From Aspidiotus rigidus (lineage: Eukaryota; Arthropoda; Insecta; Hemiptera; Diaspididae): a DNA stretch of 64,000 nucleotides. Each line of letters starts with the position of its first letter. Position 1 is the stretch's first letter. The translations under genes were made by a program, and so were the position numbers. Shown in pieces: positions 47,534 through 57,998 of this stretch. The stretch covers positions 10,517,501 through 10,581,500 of the forward strand of contig JAVHKY010000054.1 of the NCBI GenBank assembly GCA_035079385.1, written 5' to 3'. A model generated the notes under the pieces. It was not told where the DNA came from. It ran no database searches and saw only the letters and a program-made list of their open reading frames with translations.

Positions 47534-49750
47534 ATGAATAACATACTAATAGTCGAAAGCTTGGAATTCGAATTCAGTCGAGTTGTGGTGAGAGACATTA
47601 AAAAATTGTTGGGATCTTTTTATAACGTTATCACCTGCAGTACCCTGTCAGAAGCGGAGCTGATTGCTAAGTCGAACATTCCCTTGTGTTCATTACTGTT
47701 TTCGAAATCTTTGGGTCATGCACCCAGCGATTCATCGGATATACCTCCAACGCCGGATTTGTTCGAGTCCAACGTAGTAGATATTCTACATGCCCGACAG
47801 CCAGGAGTGCCGACATTTTATCTCAATGAGGCCACAGAAGTCGACGACGTGGCCACTACACTCTTCACGAAAATCAAAGAAATTCTCTTCGTAAGTCAGG
47901 ACAACGCGGAATTCATCCATGGAAGAATCGTTCGTTCTGCTCAAAGGTATTTGGAAAATTTGTTACCAACTTTCACGGACGATCTGCGCAAATTCGCGGA
48001 TACGTACGAGTATTCTTGGACTATACCAGGCCACCAAGGGGTTGGTATGAAGAAAAGTCCCATCGGTAAAGCTTTTCTCGACCTTGTCGGGGAAGGTGTC
48101 TTCAAATTGGATTTGAGTAGTTCAAGATCCGATTTGGGATCTCTGTTGGGCCGTTCTGGGCCGTTTTTAGAATCGGAAAAAGAGATTGCCAAAATTTTCG
48201 GAGCAGAGTTATCGTACACTGGAGTTGTAGGCGGTTCTGGATCGAATCGAACGATTATGCAGTATTGCATCAGAGACAAGGACGTTGTTGTTGTCGATCG
48301 CAATTGTCACAAATCCATCGCAAACGGTCTCATATTGACGGGAGCAATAGCCGAGTTTGTGAAACCGAGAAGGAACGAGTACGGCATAATCGGTCCTTTC
48401 AAAATCTCTGAATTAAACGAAATTATGCAGGATCGGATGATAAGATACTTCGTCATGACGAATTGCACCTTCGATGGGCTTTGTTACTTTGTTGATGAAG
48501 CTAAAGATGCTTTATCAAAGGTCAAGTACGTCCATTATGACGAGGCGTGGTTTGCTTATGCGAAATTTCACCCCCTATACGAGGGCACGTATGCTATGCA
48601 AGGGGATTATAAAAATTATACGGGCGAATCAACAGTATTTGCGACTCATTCTTCACACAAGATGCTGAATGCTTTCGGACAAGGGTCATTCATCCATGTG
48701 AGGAGCGGTCGGGGTGATGATGCCAAAGTAATCCCAGATGATTTCAATCAGTCCTATATGATGCACACGACTACGTCTCCTTCTTATATTCTTGCAGCTT
48801 CGAACGATGTCTCTGCAAGCATGATGGAAGGTGATATGGGCAAGTCGCTGGTGCAGGAGTCTCTTATTGAAGCTATCCATTTCAGGAAAACGCTTTCGAA
48901 ACTTTACTCCGACCACACATCAAAAAAGGATCCACCTGGTTGGTTCTTCAAACCGTGGAATGCCGAGAAAATAGGTGACAAATCATTCCACGAGATGAAA
49001 ACAAAATGTCTAATCGACCAGAAGAATTGGATTTTGAGCCCGAAAGATCTATGGCATGGGTTTGACGAAATGGAGGAATCGTGGTGCATGTTGGATCCGC
49101 TCAAAGTAACCATAATAACGAAGTTTGAAAATGTTCAAATTCCAGCTCCTCTGGTTTGTGTTTGGCTGGCTAGCAAAGGTGTTACTATTTGTCGGTTCAC
49201 GGAATGTACAATCATGTTCTTGTTTTCGATGGGAGTGACGAAAGGAAAATGGATCACACTAGTGCAGTATCTATCGGAGTTCAAAGAGTTCTACGACAAG
49301 GATCGTTGCTTACAAGAAATATCACCCGAACTCGTAACAAAATATCCGCAATATGCCAACGAAGGACTGAAAAGTTTAGGAGATAGGATGATCAAATTCT
49401 TGGAAATTAACGATTTGACCAGTCTTTCGAATGGAGCAGCCTCATATTTGCCGGCGAAGAGCGAGATGTCTTGTCGGGAAGCTTTCCAGCAAATACCCCG
49501 TTCGACCGAATTCCTCCCACTCGAACAGCTTTACAATCGTGTTTCAGCTTCGTTCATCATTCCATTTCCACCTGGAATTCCCATAATAATTTCTGGCGAA
49601 AGATTCGGAGAGAAGGACAAGTGTCCGATCGTAAAGTACTTGCTGGGACTCGAACTTTGGGATCAAACATTCCCTGGATTTGGTCACGAGACGACCGGAG
49701 TGAAGAAGGACGAGAACTCGGGGAAGTTTCTGGTTTGTGTCACGCAATGA
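47534..49750 (+). CDS. Bacterial-type (AdiA-family) arginine decarboxylase, intronless
   Basis: This 738-codon frame is a complete group III (fold type I) PLP decarboxylase and resembles E. coli AdiA (about 755 residues) more than the lysine or ornithine enzymes. AdiA converts arginine to agmatine plus CO2 and consumes a proton. Residues 1-125 are the wing domain, starting NNILIVES like AdiA. The core has PGHQGVGMKKSPIGKAF, the GSGSNRTIMQY phosphate loop, DRNCHKS with the His stacking on PLP (residue 259), HYDEAWFAYAKFHPLY with the Asp binding the PLP nitrogen (336), and ATHSSHKMLNAF with the Schiff-base Lys (376). The C-terminus has MFLFSMGVTKGKW and FPGFGHETTG. I chose the ATG at 47534, although the frame extends 9 codons upstream. 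No signal peptide, so probably cytosolic. Two loops are shorter than I recall in AdiA. No introns, no frame damage. Confidence 0.93.
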   Translation: MNNILIVESLEFEFSRVVVRDIKKLLGSFYNVITCSTLSEAELIAKSNIPLCSLLFSKSLGHAPSDSSDIPPTPDLFESNVVDILHARQPGVPTFYLNEATEVDDVATTLFTKIKEILFVSQDNAEFIHGRIVRSAQRYLENLLPTFTDDLRKFADTYEYSWTIPGHQGVGMKKSPIGKAFLDLVGEGVFKLDLSSSRSDLGSLLGRSGPFLESEKEIAKIFGAELSYTGVVGGSGSNRTIMQYCIRDKDVVVVDRNCHKSIANGLILTGAIAEFVKPRRNEYGIIGPFKISELNEIMQDRMIRYFVMTNCTFDGLCYFVDEAKDALSKVKYVHYDEAWFAYAKFHPLYEGTYAMQGDYKNYTGESTVFATHSSHKMLNAFGQGSFIHVRSGRGDDAKVIPDDFNQSYMMHTTTSPSYILAASNDVSASMMEGDMGKSLVQESLIEAIHFRKTLSKLYSDHTSKKDPPGWFFKPWNAEKIGDKSFHEMKTKCLIDQKNWILSPKDLWHGFDEMEESWCMLDPLKVTIITKFENVQIPAPLVCVWLASKGVTICRFTECTIMFLFSMGVTKGKWITLVQYLSEFKEFYDKDRCLQEISPELVTKYPQYANEGLKSLGDRMIKFLEINDLTSLSNGAASYLPAKSEMSCREAFQQIPRSTEFLPLEQLYNRVSASFIIPFPPGIPIIISGERFGEKDKCPIVKYLLGLELWDQTFPGFGHETTGVKKDENSGKFLVCVTQ

Positions 49751-49752
49751 AG

Positions 49753-49758
49753 AATAAA
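49753..49758 (+). terminator. Polyadenylation signal AATAAA
   Basis: The canonical hexamer lies two bases after the stop of the decarboxylase gene, a eukaryotic feature showing adaptation to nuclear expression. The 3' UTR would be very short. Confidence 0.6.
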
Positions 49759-50488
49759 TGCAGTAAATGCCCGGTTTTCTTATTAAACATTCTAGCAGAT
49801 TTAATGTTTGTACGTAGGTAATTATGTTTTAAACGTTCTGTAAGAAAGTGCAATATTGCTTGCCTAGGTACGCTCTATTAGTATTCTTTTTGAAAGTACG
49901 TGGCCCAAATTGAAAGAAATATTTTAGATCTGATTGAGGCTCAGAACCTTCGACGAACTTCAGAGGGAAGGGTAAGGTTGCCCATCTAGGAAACGTTTTA
50001 TCAATAGAGCTCTCAATTCTTCGAGATATTTGCATCAACTTTAGGCTGAAGATTGGATTCACAAAAAATTTAAATCAGATTTCACGAGGGACATTTTTCG
50101 TTTGAAAATCTATTTCATCATCAGAGCCCAATTTTTCGAAATATTTGCCTAGGATTGACTTCTAAGGGTCAAAACGTGCCGCAAAAAAAATTCAGTATAC
50201 GACTTGGGGAGCGGGACTTTCGGGACACCGAACCCAAAATGTTTGCAAAATCATTTTCGTGAGTCTCCATCGCATACACACTAAGGCTTCAAAAGACCGA
50301 GTCATGTTTTAACATGACATCAAATAAGTTCTCTTTCGTAGAGGGTGGAATACATTATACGAACCAAAAACTAATTTTTACGCGCCTGTAGTTTTCCCCC
50401 CTCTATTTTTCTTTGTAACATTACGATGATAATTTTCAAGAAGAAAACCAGGAAAGTTTGCTACCAGTTTTGATCATTATCGGATGAA
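49759..50488. other. 3' flank of the decarboxylase gene
   Basis: No gene or clear repeat visible. Confidence 0.4.
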
Positions 50489-51245
50489 ATGAGCTTAGCC
50501 TGTTCTCTGGGCTGGTTTTGCACATCCTGCAAGTCGTCGTCAATGTCGTCTACTACGTCTAATACTCCACCAGCATTGAGGCAAGTCTACCCAAGATACA
50601 TTGGTGAGCATTTTAATCCTAGGAAGAAAAAAAAACTATTTTCAGCGAAAATTCAAACAATAGGTCTTATTTGAGAAGTATAGTGTTGACCGTAAAACAC
50701 TATAAGTAAAGAATAACAGATGTGACTTTGGCTCTTCCGTTGATGAAAAAACTGACCAATGTTTTGAACATTAGCTCTTCATCATCGAGGTCGGATGACT
50801 AAAGTGCCAAGTTACCCTTTTATCTATGGAATATCTATTGTTCATTTGCTTTTCGGCAGCTGCAAGCATTTCTACATCCCTGGGCGCACCCACTAGAAAT
50901 GAGTTGTAGGAGGTGGGTCTGACGCGGCGTTGGGGCTTCGGGAATTGTTATAGGCTCCAACATCGCATCGATTCGCTTCCATCCCCATTCTAATGCATAT
51001 TTTTTAAGACAAAGCCACAATTGTACCTGGTGGTCCACTCTAGCTGTATAAATGAAACCGTGCAGCGTCTTCAGTGGATGGTAGAGAGGCCAAGTCTACT
51101 TTCCGGCGGATATTTTTCGCCAAAGCTTCAAAGTGACATTTGTTCAATGGATTGTCTTTTGTACTATCGAAGATCAGAGAGTATTGCGGCTCCTGTAGAG
51201 TCTTTAACACGACGCGACTTTAATTATTTTTATTTCAACACCTAG
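50489..51245 (-). pseudogene. Remnant of a repeat-associated Cys-rich protein
   Basis: The minus strand gives DHQVQLWLCLKKYALEWGWK, then SGCAQGCRNACSCRKANEQ, followed after stops by a short acidic tail (DDIDDDLQDV). A WGW segment, a Leu-rich stretch and a C-x3-C-x3-C-x-CRK cluster are typical of a protein type often seen in insect repeats, usually with more Cys following. It is broken by several stops. Confidence 0.4.
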
Positions 51246-51399
51246 ATGAATCATGACTATAAGAAAAATATTTATTTAATTTCCATCTTTTCAATATTTC
51301 GATCACTAGTAAAAATAAAAGTCCTTACGATCTGTAGTAATGATGCAAGACTTTCATAAATCAGCACCAAAACTATCTGAATATGAGAAAAATATAGCA

Positions 51400-52512
51400 T
51401 ACCCTTATGTTTTCAACGTCGAAAGCCCTTTTTTGCGGACTAGTTGCTCCATCCTGAAAGTTGAATAGCTCGTTTGATAGGAAATTCAACGAGGAACAAC
51501 TTTTATTTCAAACATTTTTTAATAAAATAATTTCAATTCTGGGAGGTACACGGAAAAACTGATTTTAGTCCACATCACCGACAGGAAAGTTCATCCCGAT
51601 TTTTTGAGTTCACCGACACCGACGACGAAATTCACCATTTTCAATCAGCCTTTTGATTTTCATTTGCCGCTTTGATATACCAAATTTTATTTATAAAATT
51701 ATTTAGATAAAATAATGATTTAATAAAGAAAATTTATTTAATTAAAATATTGATATTTATAAATCAAATTAATTAAATTAATAAATTATATTTTATTATT
51801 TATAATTATAATTTTTAATTTATTAAATCAATTTATGGATAATTTTTATTTCAATAAATGATTATTTAAAAATTATATTAGGTAATTCAAATTATTTTAT
51901 TTTATTTCTTTTTTTTTTTTTTAATTAAATTTCATTAAAGTATAAAAATAAATAATACTTGAAAATAATGAAAAATATTATAAAATTTAATTTTATTACA
52001 TAAAATATCGAAAATAAAATTATTAAATTAATTTTTTGTTATTATTAAACTTAAATTAAACTGATTAATTAACTTCATTAATAAAAATATAATCGAATTT
52101 TGTCGGTGAACTTTCATCACGGTGAACTTACAATGTGGTGTACCACTACTTCTATCAGGTGAATTATCTGTAGGTGAACCTTAATCGGTGAATTTTTTTA
52201 GGTGATAAATCTTTCGGTGAAATACCCTAATGCCCTTTTGAACGGCCTTTGCAGGATTTTCCGGGGTACTATATGACCTAGGCTGAACATTGAATACGTT
52301 ATTTGGTAGGAAATTTAACGAGGAACAATTTTTGTTTGAAACATTTTTTAATAAAATTTCAATTTTGCGCAATATAGGCGAATAACTAATTTTTTGGGGG
52401 TTCGAACCACCATAAAAAAACAAGCTCCACGGGGAAAACGCGGGATTTTTAGTGTGTTTTTCAGAAGCACGTTCTGAACCATTTCCTGCAAAGTAACGTT
52501 TGCTCCAGCAAA
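51400..52512 (-). repeat. D repeat family, copy 2 (inverted, interrupted)
   Basis: Reversed copy of the blocks at 26806-27590, including GCGGGATTTTTAGTGTG and CGTTTGCTCCAGCAAA at its right end. It is interrupted by a 670-bp AT-rich insertion at 51563-52232. Its right end sits inside the copia remnant. Confidence 0.75.
51563..52232. mobile_element. AT-rich insertion with TTCACCGA-type ends
   Basis: It splits D copy 2, and copy 1 shows the uninterrupted order. TTCACCGA/TCGGTGAA motifs recur near both ends in inverted orientation, and 51690-52100 is nearly all A and T. No coding content. The exact class is unknown. Confidence 0.5.
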
Positions 52513-53090
52513 TTGTTTTACTTGTCAGAATTATTTCCGAGAAGCACGGTGTCATCAACGTAAAATCCCAGAAGAACGACTGCCGATTGCCCATTTTGCG
52601 TACATTTCCACTCGAAATTAGAAGGTTTAAATACGGAGGATTTGAATCCCATACCTTCAAGGGTATTGCGGAAACCGAAACGCTTATACCAATGCTCAAG
52701 TCTAACTTTTAGACCGTACAGTGATTGTAGGATTTTCGTTAGGTATGTAAGTAGATCGAAGTCCATCTTCGACGCCATAACTTTGTGGCAAAAGCATGTT
52801 AACAGGCACATCAAGGACCCCGTTAAGAGAGGCTACTTTTCCATCGAGCTGCTGCGTATCTTAACTTCTCCTGAACTGCCATACAGAGTACGGCACGGAT
52901 ATTATTAACATTGCCCACAGGTGCCCAAGTGTCAGTAGTATGATAAGGATTTAGGTCTTTGAATTGACGAACTACGACCCTAGATTGATTCCGAGTATCT
53001 CCGAGTTCGACTTCATTGTCATCGCTTTTAGTTCCTCAGTGATCGCTTGTTTCCAAACTTGGATTGACGTGACTTGCAAGCTTCCGTATG
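52513..53090 (-). pseudogene. Ty1/copia pol remnant
   Basis: Reading the minus strand gives VVRQFKDLNPYHTTDTWAPV then GNVNNIRAVL, matching the start of copia-type RT, and after stops LQSLYGLKVRLEHWYKRFGF and LLGFYVDDTVLLGNNSD with the catalytic YVDD. There are several in-frame stops and a large loss between blocks. D copy 2 is inserted at its downstream end. Confidence 0.8.
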
Positions 53091-53830
53091 AGAAAACGGG
53101 AAGAATTGCCTAACATATGTTTTTTTTTTCTCACGAAGACTCTGATTCTCTCTTTAGAGCTCAATCTTCTGAGACTCATAATTTCCACATCTCTTACTCT
53201 TCAAGAATCTTGACGACTGTCACCGGAGGGTCTGGGTACTTGTTCCCATCCCCCCTAGCGGCGATATTATCATATGAGACATGAAACGTGATCTAAAACT
53301 CTTTCTTCCAAAACTAAGGATAGGTCATTTTGAAGAGAAGGATTTATGGAATGATTTTCATGATCTTAGATTTAAGACCTGAAAACATTAGTCCCTCTCC
53401 GGAAAATCTCTTTCCTTAGGATTCTCATATCGGAGGGGGGGGAGGGGGAGGGAAGTTCGGTAAATATATGAGGTCAATATCATTCCCCCCTTCTCAGCCT
53501 GGTATAAGCCTGCGATGCCACAGAAAACACGAACGTTATTTTGTTCACATCATCAACAACTAAAATCCAGAATATAATTTATATAGATACGTACGTATCT
53601 TAATGATGCGAGTCGTAAAGATCATATCGTCTCCTTCATTAATACGAGTAGGAAGCGATCGAAAAATACATTAATTCTCTTTTCGATTTGTGATCAACTA
53701 TATAAAGTGTTCGTCCCTACTTTCTTTGTGCGAGGTCATATAAATATGGATTATGATTCGCAAATAGGAAATGCGAATGTTCGGACCAGGAAATTCACCT
53801 GTGAAAAAATGGGCGGACAGAAAGAAAAAA
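53091..53830. other. Intergenic, no recognised gene
   Basis: No recognised ORF. A purine-rich G tract lies near 53436-53455. Confidence 0.4.
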
Positions 53831-54253
53831 GACGCCTTCCTTAACGAAGTTGAACGAGGAACGCAGGGAACCTGTTTCTATGAGTCAACTTGGTTTTGGT
53901 ATTGAGAATTCAAGCAAGCCTAGACCTAGTTTAAAGCTAGTATGAAGAAGGCCTAGACCTACTATGAACCTAGTACAAAATAGGACGTCATCAGTGACCT
54001 GGACCTACTTTAGGGACTTCGAAATATATATGTGAACTGCGATGAGAAAAGGATGCTCATTGCCCATTGGCGCAAAAACACCATTTCTCTCTGATTGGAC
54101 ATCTAATCAGAGAGAAATGGTGTTCCTGTCCGGGGCTATGAGCAACCTTTTCTCATCACAGGTCACATATCTCGAGAGTTGAAATTTTTTCAAGTTTTTC
54201 GTCGGATGGCGTACGGCGCACGTCAAAATAAGAAACCTCCATCAGGTTCTCTG
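53831..54253 (+). mobile_element. CAGGGAACCTG-family MITE, copy P3 (diverged)
   Basis: Begins GACGCCTTCCTTAACGAAG, with CGCAGGGAACCTGTTTCTAT following, and ends CAGGTTCTCTG. A long hairpin is inserted in or evolved within it. Confidence 0.65.
54029..54170. repeat. Long hairpin inside P3 (arms ~65 bp)
   Basis: Left arm 54029-54095 and right arm 54105-54170 pair through TATATGTGA...CTGATGAGAAAAGG-type text and ACACCATTTCTCTCTGATT, with a short loop and some bulges. It may be a separate foldback MITE. Confidence 0.7.
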
Positions 54254-54309
54254 TTGAAAAGCCAAAAAGTGACCTAGAGAAAAAATTCACTTGAGATATT
54301 AATCAGTAT

Positions 54310-54752
54310 GGAAATTACCTGCGCGAAAAGTACTATCGAGGCTATATCGATAGTTCCGATAGTTTTCTTGAAACTACCGGTACCATCGGTAGTTTGGATG
54401 AAAAATGTCGATTAAAAGAAAAGTACCTACAGTACATGTAGGATAGATACTTTTCTCCTGATCGTTATTTTTTTGAAAAGCATGAAATGCATTTCAGTGT
54501 TTACCACATGATGGACGCGCCTAGAAAAAATCAAAAAAACATGATGTTGTGCTTATTGCGCAACTGGTACCACCTTACTGATCTTACTTCATTGAACTAA
54601 TGAACTGGCGCACATCTTTTCTTAATTTTCACCTGTCATTCCGCACCAATATTTTATGATTTTGATGAGAAAAGGTAAAATTTTCCAACTGTTGTTTTTT
54701 TTAAACAAAACTGTCAATAGTATCGATAATCTACCGATAGTTCCCAACGCTA
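54310..54752 (-). mobile_element. hAT-like repeat R, copy 1 (minus)
   Basis: Inverted relative to 56840-57734, sharing the ends around CGATAGTTCCCAAC and an inner block with GTGCGCCAGTTC and TGACAGGTGAAAATT in reverse. It provides the empty site for the S element nested in the other copy. Left boundary approximate. Confidence 0.6.
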
Positions 54753-55153
54753 ATCACCACCCATGACGTCATCATTAATTTGTGATGTTATCAACTTGAA
54801 TTTACCTGTGACGTCATCAACATTTCTCTCTTTTTCTCTTTCAAACGTGGAGATTTGTGGATTAAGTTGCGAGTATACTGCATACGAAGCCTATTATAGC
54901 TTAGTATAGCCCAGTATGGGAGGCAACTCGGCCTCGCGGATTTCCAATAGTGGCCTAGCTTAAAACTAATGTAGCCTAATATACTATAATATTTTTCGGT
55001 TGTGTAACTAAACTCAGTTACTATAGACTAAGAATGAAGGCAAATGAGCGGAGCAAGATGAGCCCGTGAATTTACCAACCAGAATGGAAGTAACTAGGTC
55101 AATTCTTTAAATCGATTATATCGATATGTCGGAAATAATCAATTGATTTAGTA

Positions 55154-55875
55154 AGGTCAAACCGTCTAATTGTGAACACGGGGTAATTGTGAACAATGTC
55201 AGCCTGCAGCTTGCAGTTGCAGTTTCGAGTGTGCTGATGACGCCATCTTGTAGGCCAATCCTACAACTTCACAGTCCACAGAAAAAAAAGTGCAGAATTG
55301 ACATACCAGAGCAGGAAAAACGTTATCATTTTTATCTCTCAAAAATCAAAATATTTCTTGTTCTTCAATTTCCACATTTGAGATTCTAACATTCCTTCAA
55401 ATTAATGTTTCAATTTTGTTCCAAGTTTATGGTGTTCAGGTACATTTTATGATGACTGTAATTAAAATTCCAAAAACATATAATCTTATGCGTCTCCTTA
55501 GATGAGTGTTCACAATTAGACGACCGTATTTTTAGTTCTAGGGGTAATTGTGAACATACATGTTTTGAATGTATTTTTAGATTTAGGGGTAATTGTGGAC
55601 ATCCCATACATCCCATAAGAAATACACTATGTTCACAATTATCCAGAATTGGGGGCGTAATTGTGAATATTGGGTGTCTAATGGTGAACATACTGTAGCC
55701 TTTGACCTATTGACTCAAAAGTAATGTTCTGGTCATATATCAGTAGTTGAGAGTATTACCTTTCAATCCATACCAAGAAATCTTGAATCGCATCTCAGTG
55801 AGGCGCACAATATTACTTCAAAAAAATGCAATTTTCAAAAAGTTGATTTTTGTTCACAATTTGCCGGTTTGACCT
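55154..55875. mobile_element. TA-flanked MITE with internal TAATTGTGAACA repeats
   Basis: The ends AGGTCAAACCG and CGGTTTGACCT are inverted repeats, continuing as CTAATTGTGAACA and TTGTTCACAATT. TA lies on both sides (55152-55153 and 55876-55877), as for Tc1/mariner-type elements. About eight copies of TAATTGTGAACA lie inside near both ends. Confidence 0.75.
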
Positions 55876-55962
55876 TATATTGAAGGCCAGAGATGTAGGT
55901 CTCATCCAGTTTACTTACCAAATGTAGAACTTTTCCAAGTTCGTATGACATCATTGACTACT

Positions 55963-56094
55963 GTCTGTTCCACGAGAGTTTGGTATTATAAATCACGGGG
56001 AACCCGCACTCCATTTGCATTCCGTAATGTAAAATAAGCGTGAGTGACGTGGGTTGCCTATCCTCTATAATACCAAACTCTCGTGGAACAGACT
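55963..56094. mobile_element. 132-bp MITE with 28-bp inverted ends
   Basis: GTCTGTTCCACGAGAGTTTG (55963 onward) is mirrored exactly at the end as CAAACTCTCGTGGAACAGAC (56094), continuing through GTATTATA. The small internal part has no coding content. Confidence 0.8.
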
Positions 56095-56986
56095 GTATAT
56101 AGGGCGCGTAAGCGACCGTTTAAGTATCTGATACTATCCCGCAATACGCAAATACGTGATTCTGATTGGTTCGTTGAAGACTTCTGATTGGTCTAGAAAT
56201 GTCTGGTTCATAAAATATTTTTTTCCTATATAAATTAACATTGGAACTATTTTGATTTGCAAATAAATCTAAAACTGTGCATATTTAACGACAAAAAAAT
56301 TATTGGAAGAGAAAGCTAGAACATTGTAGATTATAAATATTACATTTTCATCTCTTAAATATCTTTATTTTCAATTTACTGAATAATTTTTCGAACCAAC
56401 TTTTTTCCTTATGGGAATTTACATGTATTTTGGTTTGTTTACATTTTTCTGTGAACCATGACGCGTATTTGTGAGCTCACAGTATACAGCGTGTGAGCCC
56501 GTCAATTGTCCAATAAAACGGAAGTTGATAAGTTGGTAATATAGAATCGATTACTTTCGATATATCAACACAGTCGAGTTATAGGGACTTCCACTACTTT
56601 GGGATTTATATCTGTAACTTTCATTATACTAGGCCTAAAAACTAAAAAGAGCCTTCATTATATACTTAATCGATTATATTTGCTATATCGATACAGTCGA
56701 TTTGTAAAATCGATTATTTGATGTACGAATATGGCTGATATGTTGTATCAATGTCAATGTATCTTAGCCGAACCTCATTGACATTAGGGGTAAGTAGGTG
56801 TAGTGTGGAACTAAATTTGCTGGTGATGTCATGCACGATCAGTGTTGGGAACTATTGATAGACTATCGATAGTTTTTGGAAAATATTATCGATATTGACG
56901 ATAATTTTGTTTGAAAACAAAAACGGCGATAGTATCGTCGTCGATAGTTTGAAAATTTTTCCTTTTCTTATCAAAATCACGAAATA

Positions 56987-57386
56987 GACTAAATCGCCGT
57001 GACGTCATTCACGGACATTCACTGATAACAAGGCGATGTTTGCTCCGCAATGACTTACCCCAACTTACGCGTAAGTTCAAAACAAAAAAAAATGCTCCAT
57101 AAGAAATACACGGGAACGTTTCGATCTTACGTTCAGATTTGAAAACAAGAAATAAGTTAAGAACCGCAGGTACATTTTCAAAGACATGAGAACTTCCTGA
57201 TTCTAAATATAAACACGTAACTGCTTACTTATTTCCAATTTTTTAATGTGAGCGTATGATCGAAATGATCCCTGTGTATTCTTATGGGAATCGATATCCT
57301 ACTTTGAACTGATACAGTATACTATCGCATTCTCTCGATTCCTGTTATCAGTAAATGTTCATGAATGACGTCACGGCGATTTAGTC
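56987..57386. mobile_element. S element, TA-flanked MITE nested in R
   Basis: The ends GACTAAATCGCCGTGACGTC and its complement are followed by TA on each side. R copy 1 lacks it and reads straight through a single TA, giving an empty site. Its inside holds the cassette 57097-57287 also found at 12236-12426. Confidence 0.85.
57097..57287 (-). repeat. Palindromic cassette shared with 12236-12426
   Basis: Ends CCATAAGAAATACACGGGAA and the near-complement; inverted relative to the copy at 12 kb. A more degenerate relative, with ACATGATCGAAATGTTCATG, lies at about 60375-60535. Confidence 0.75.
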
Positions 57387-57998
57387 TATTGGTGTAAACT
57401 GACAAGTGAAAATTGAAAATGTGCGCCAGCTCAATGAATCAAGAATCAAGATCAATGAGGCGGTATCAGTTGTGCAGTGGGCATGGCACCACGTTTTTAT
57501 GATTTTTTCAAGTCCTGTCCATGTATTCCTTGACAGCCCTCTCAAACAGATAACGATCAGGAAAAAGGTATCTATCGAGCTTATAGTAGAATCACTTTTC
57601 TCTTGATCAATATTTTTTATTCAAACTATCGGCAGTATCGACAGTTTTAAGAAAGACTACCGGGCTCGAGCACCTTGGAAAAAATATTTTGGAACTATCG
57701 ACAGCATGAAAATATCGACTATCGCCCATCACTAGTCACGATTTGATGCCATTGCGTACGATCATTTGGAAAATTTTCGAGTAACCACGTTGTTGTGGGC
57801 AAAGCACTGCGAGTGTCCAGATTGCCTCATTCAACAAGTGAAAAGACATTAAAAACGACCTTCATATTTATTTGGCTCCACCAGAAATTTTCTGATCAAT
57901 TTTTCTAAAAAATTTAATAAGAATAATTAATTGAAAAAAAATTTGAAATTCGATCCTTTAAATGTACATTGATTGATTTGTTTGTTGTGCTTTGCAAG

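Larger units (their letters stand above)
56840..57734 (+). mobile_element. hAT-like repeat R, copy 2 (plus), host to nested elements
   Basis: Starts CAGTGTTGGGAACTATTGAT and ends GCGATAGTCGATA-type text in reverse with CCCATCACTA. CAGTGTTGGG is a common hAT end. The 8 bases outside each end (TGCACGAT, GTCACGAT) match at six positions, fitting an aged 8-bp target duplication. Confidence 0.65.

Noticed and set aside
47534..49750. Bacterial contamination as the source of the decarboxylase
   Set aside because: No neighbouring bacterial genes or operon signals; retroelement and MITE sequences flank it in one contiguous window, and it has a eukaryotic poly-A signal. Reads over the junctions would still settle it.
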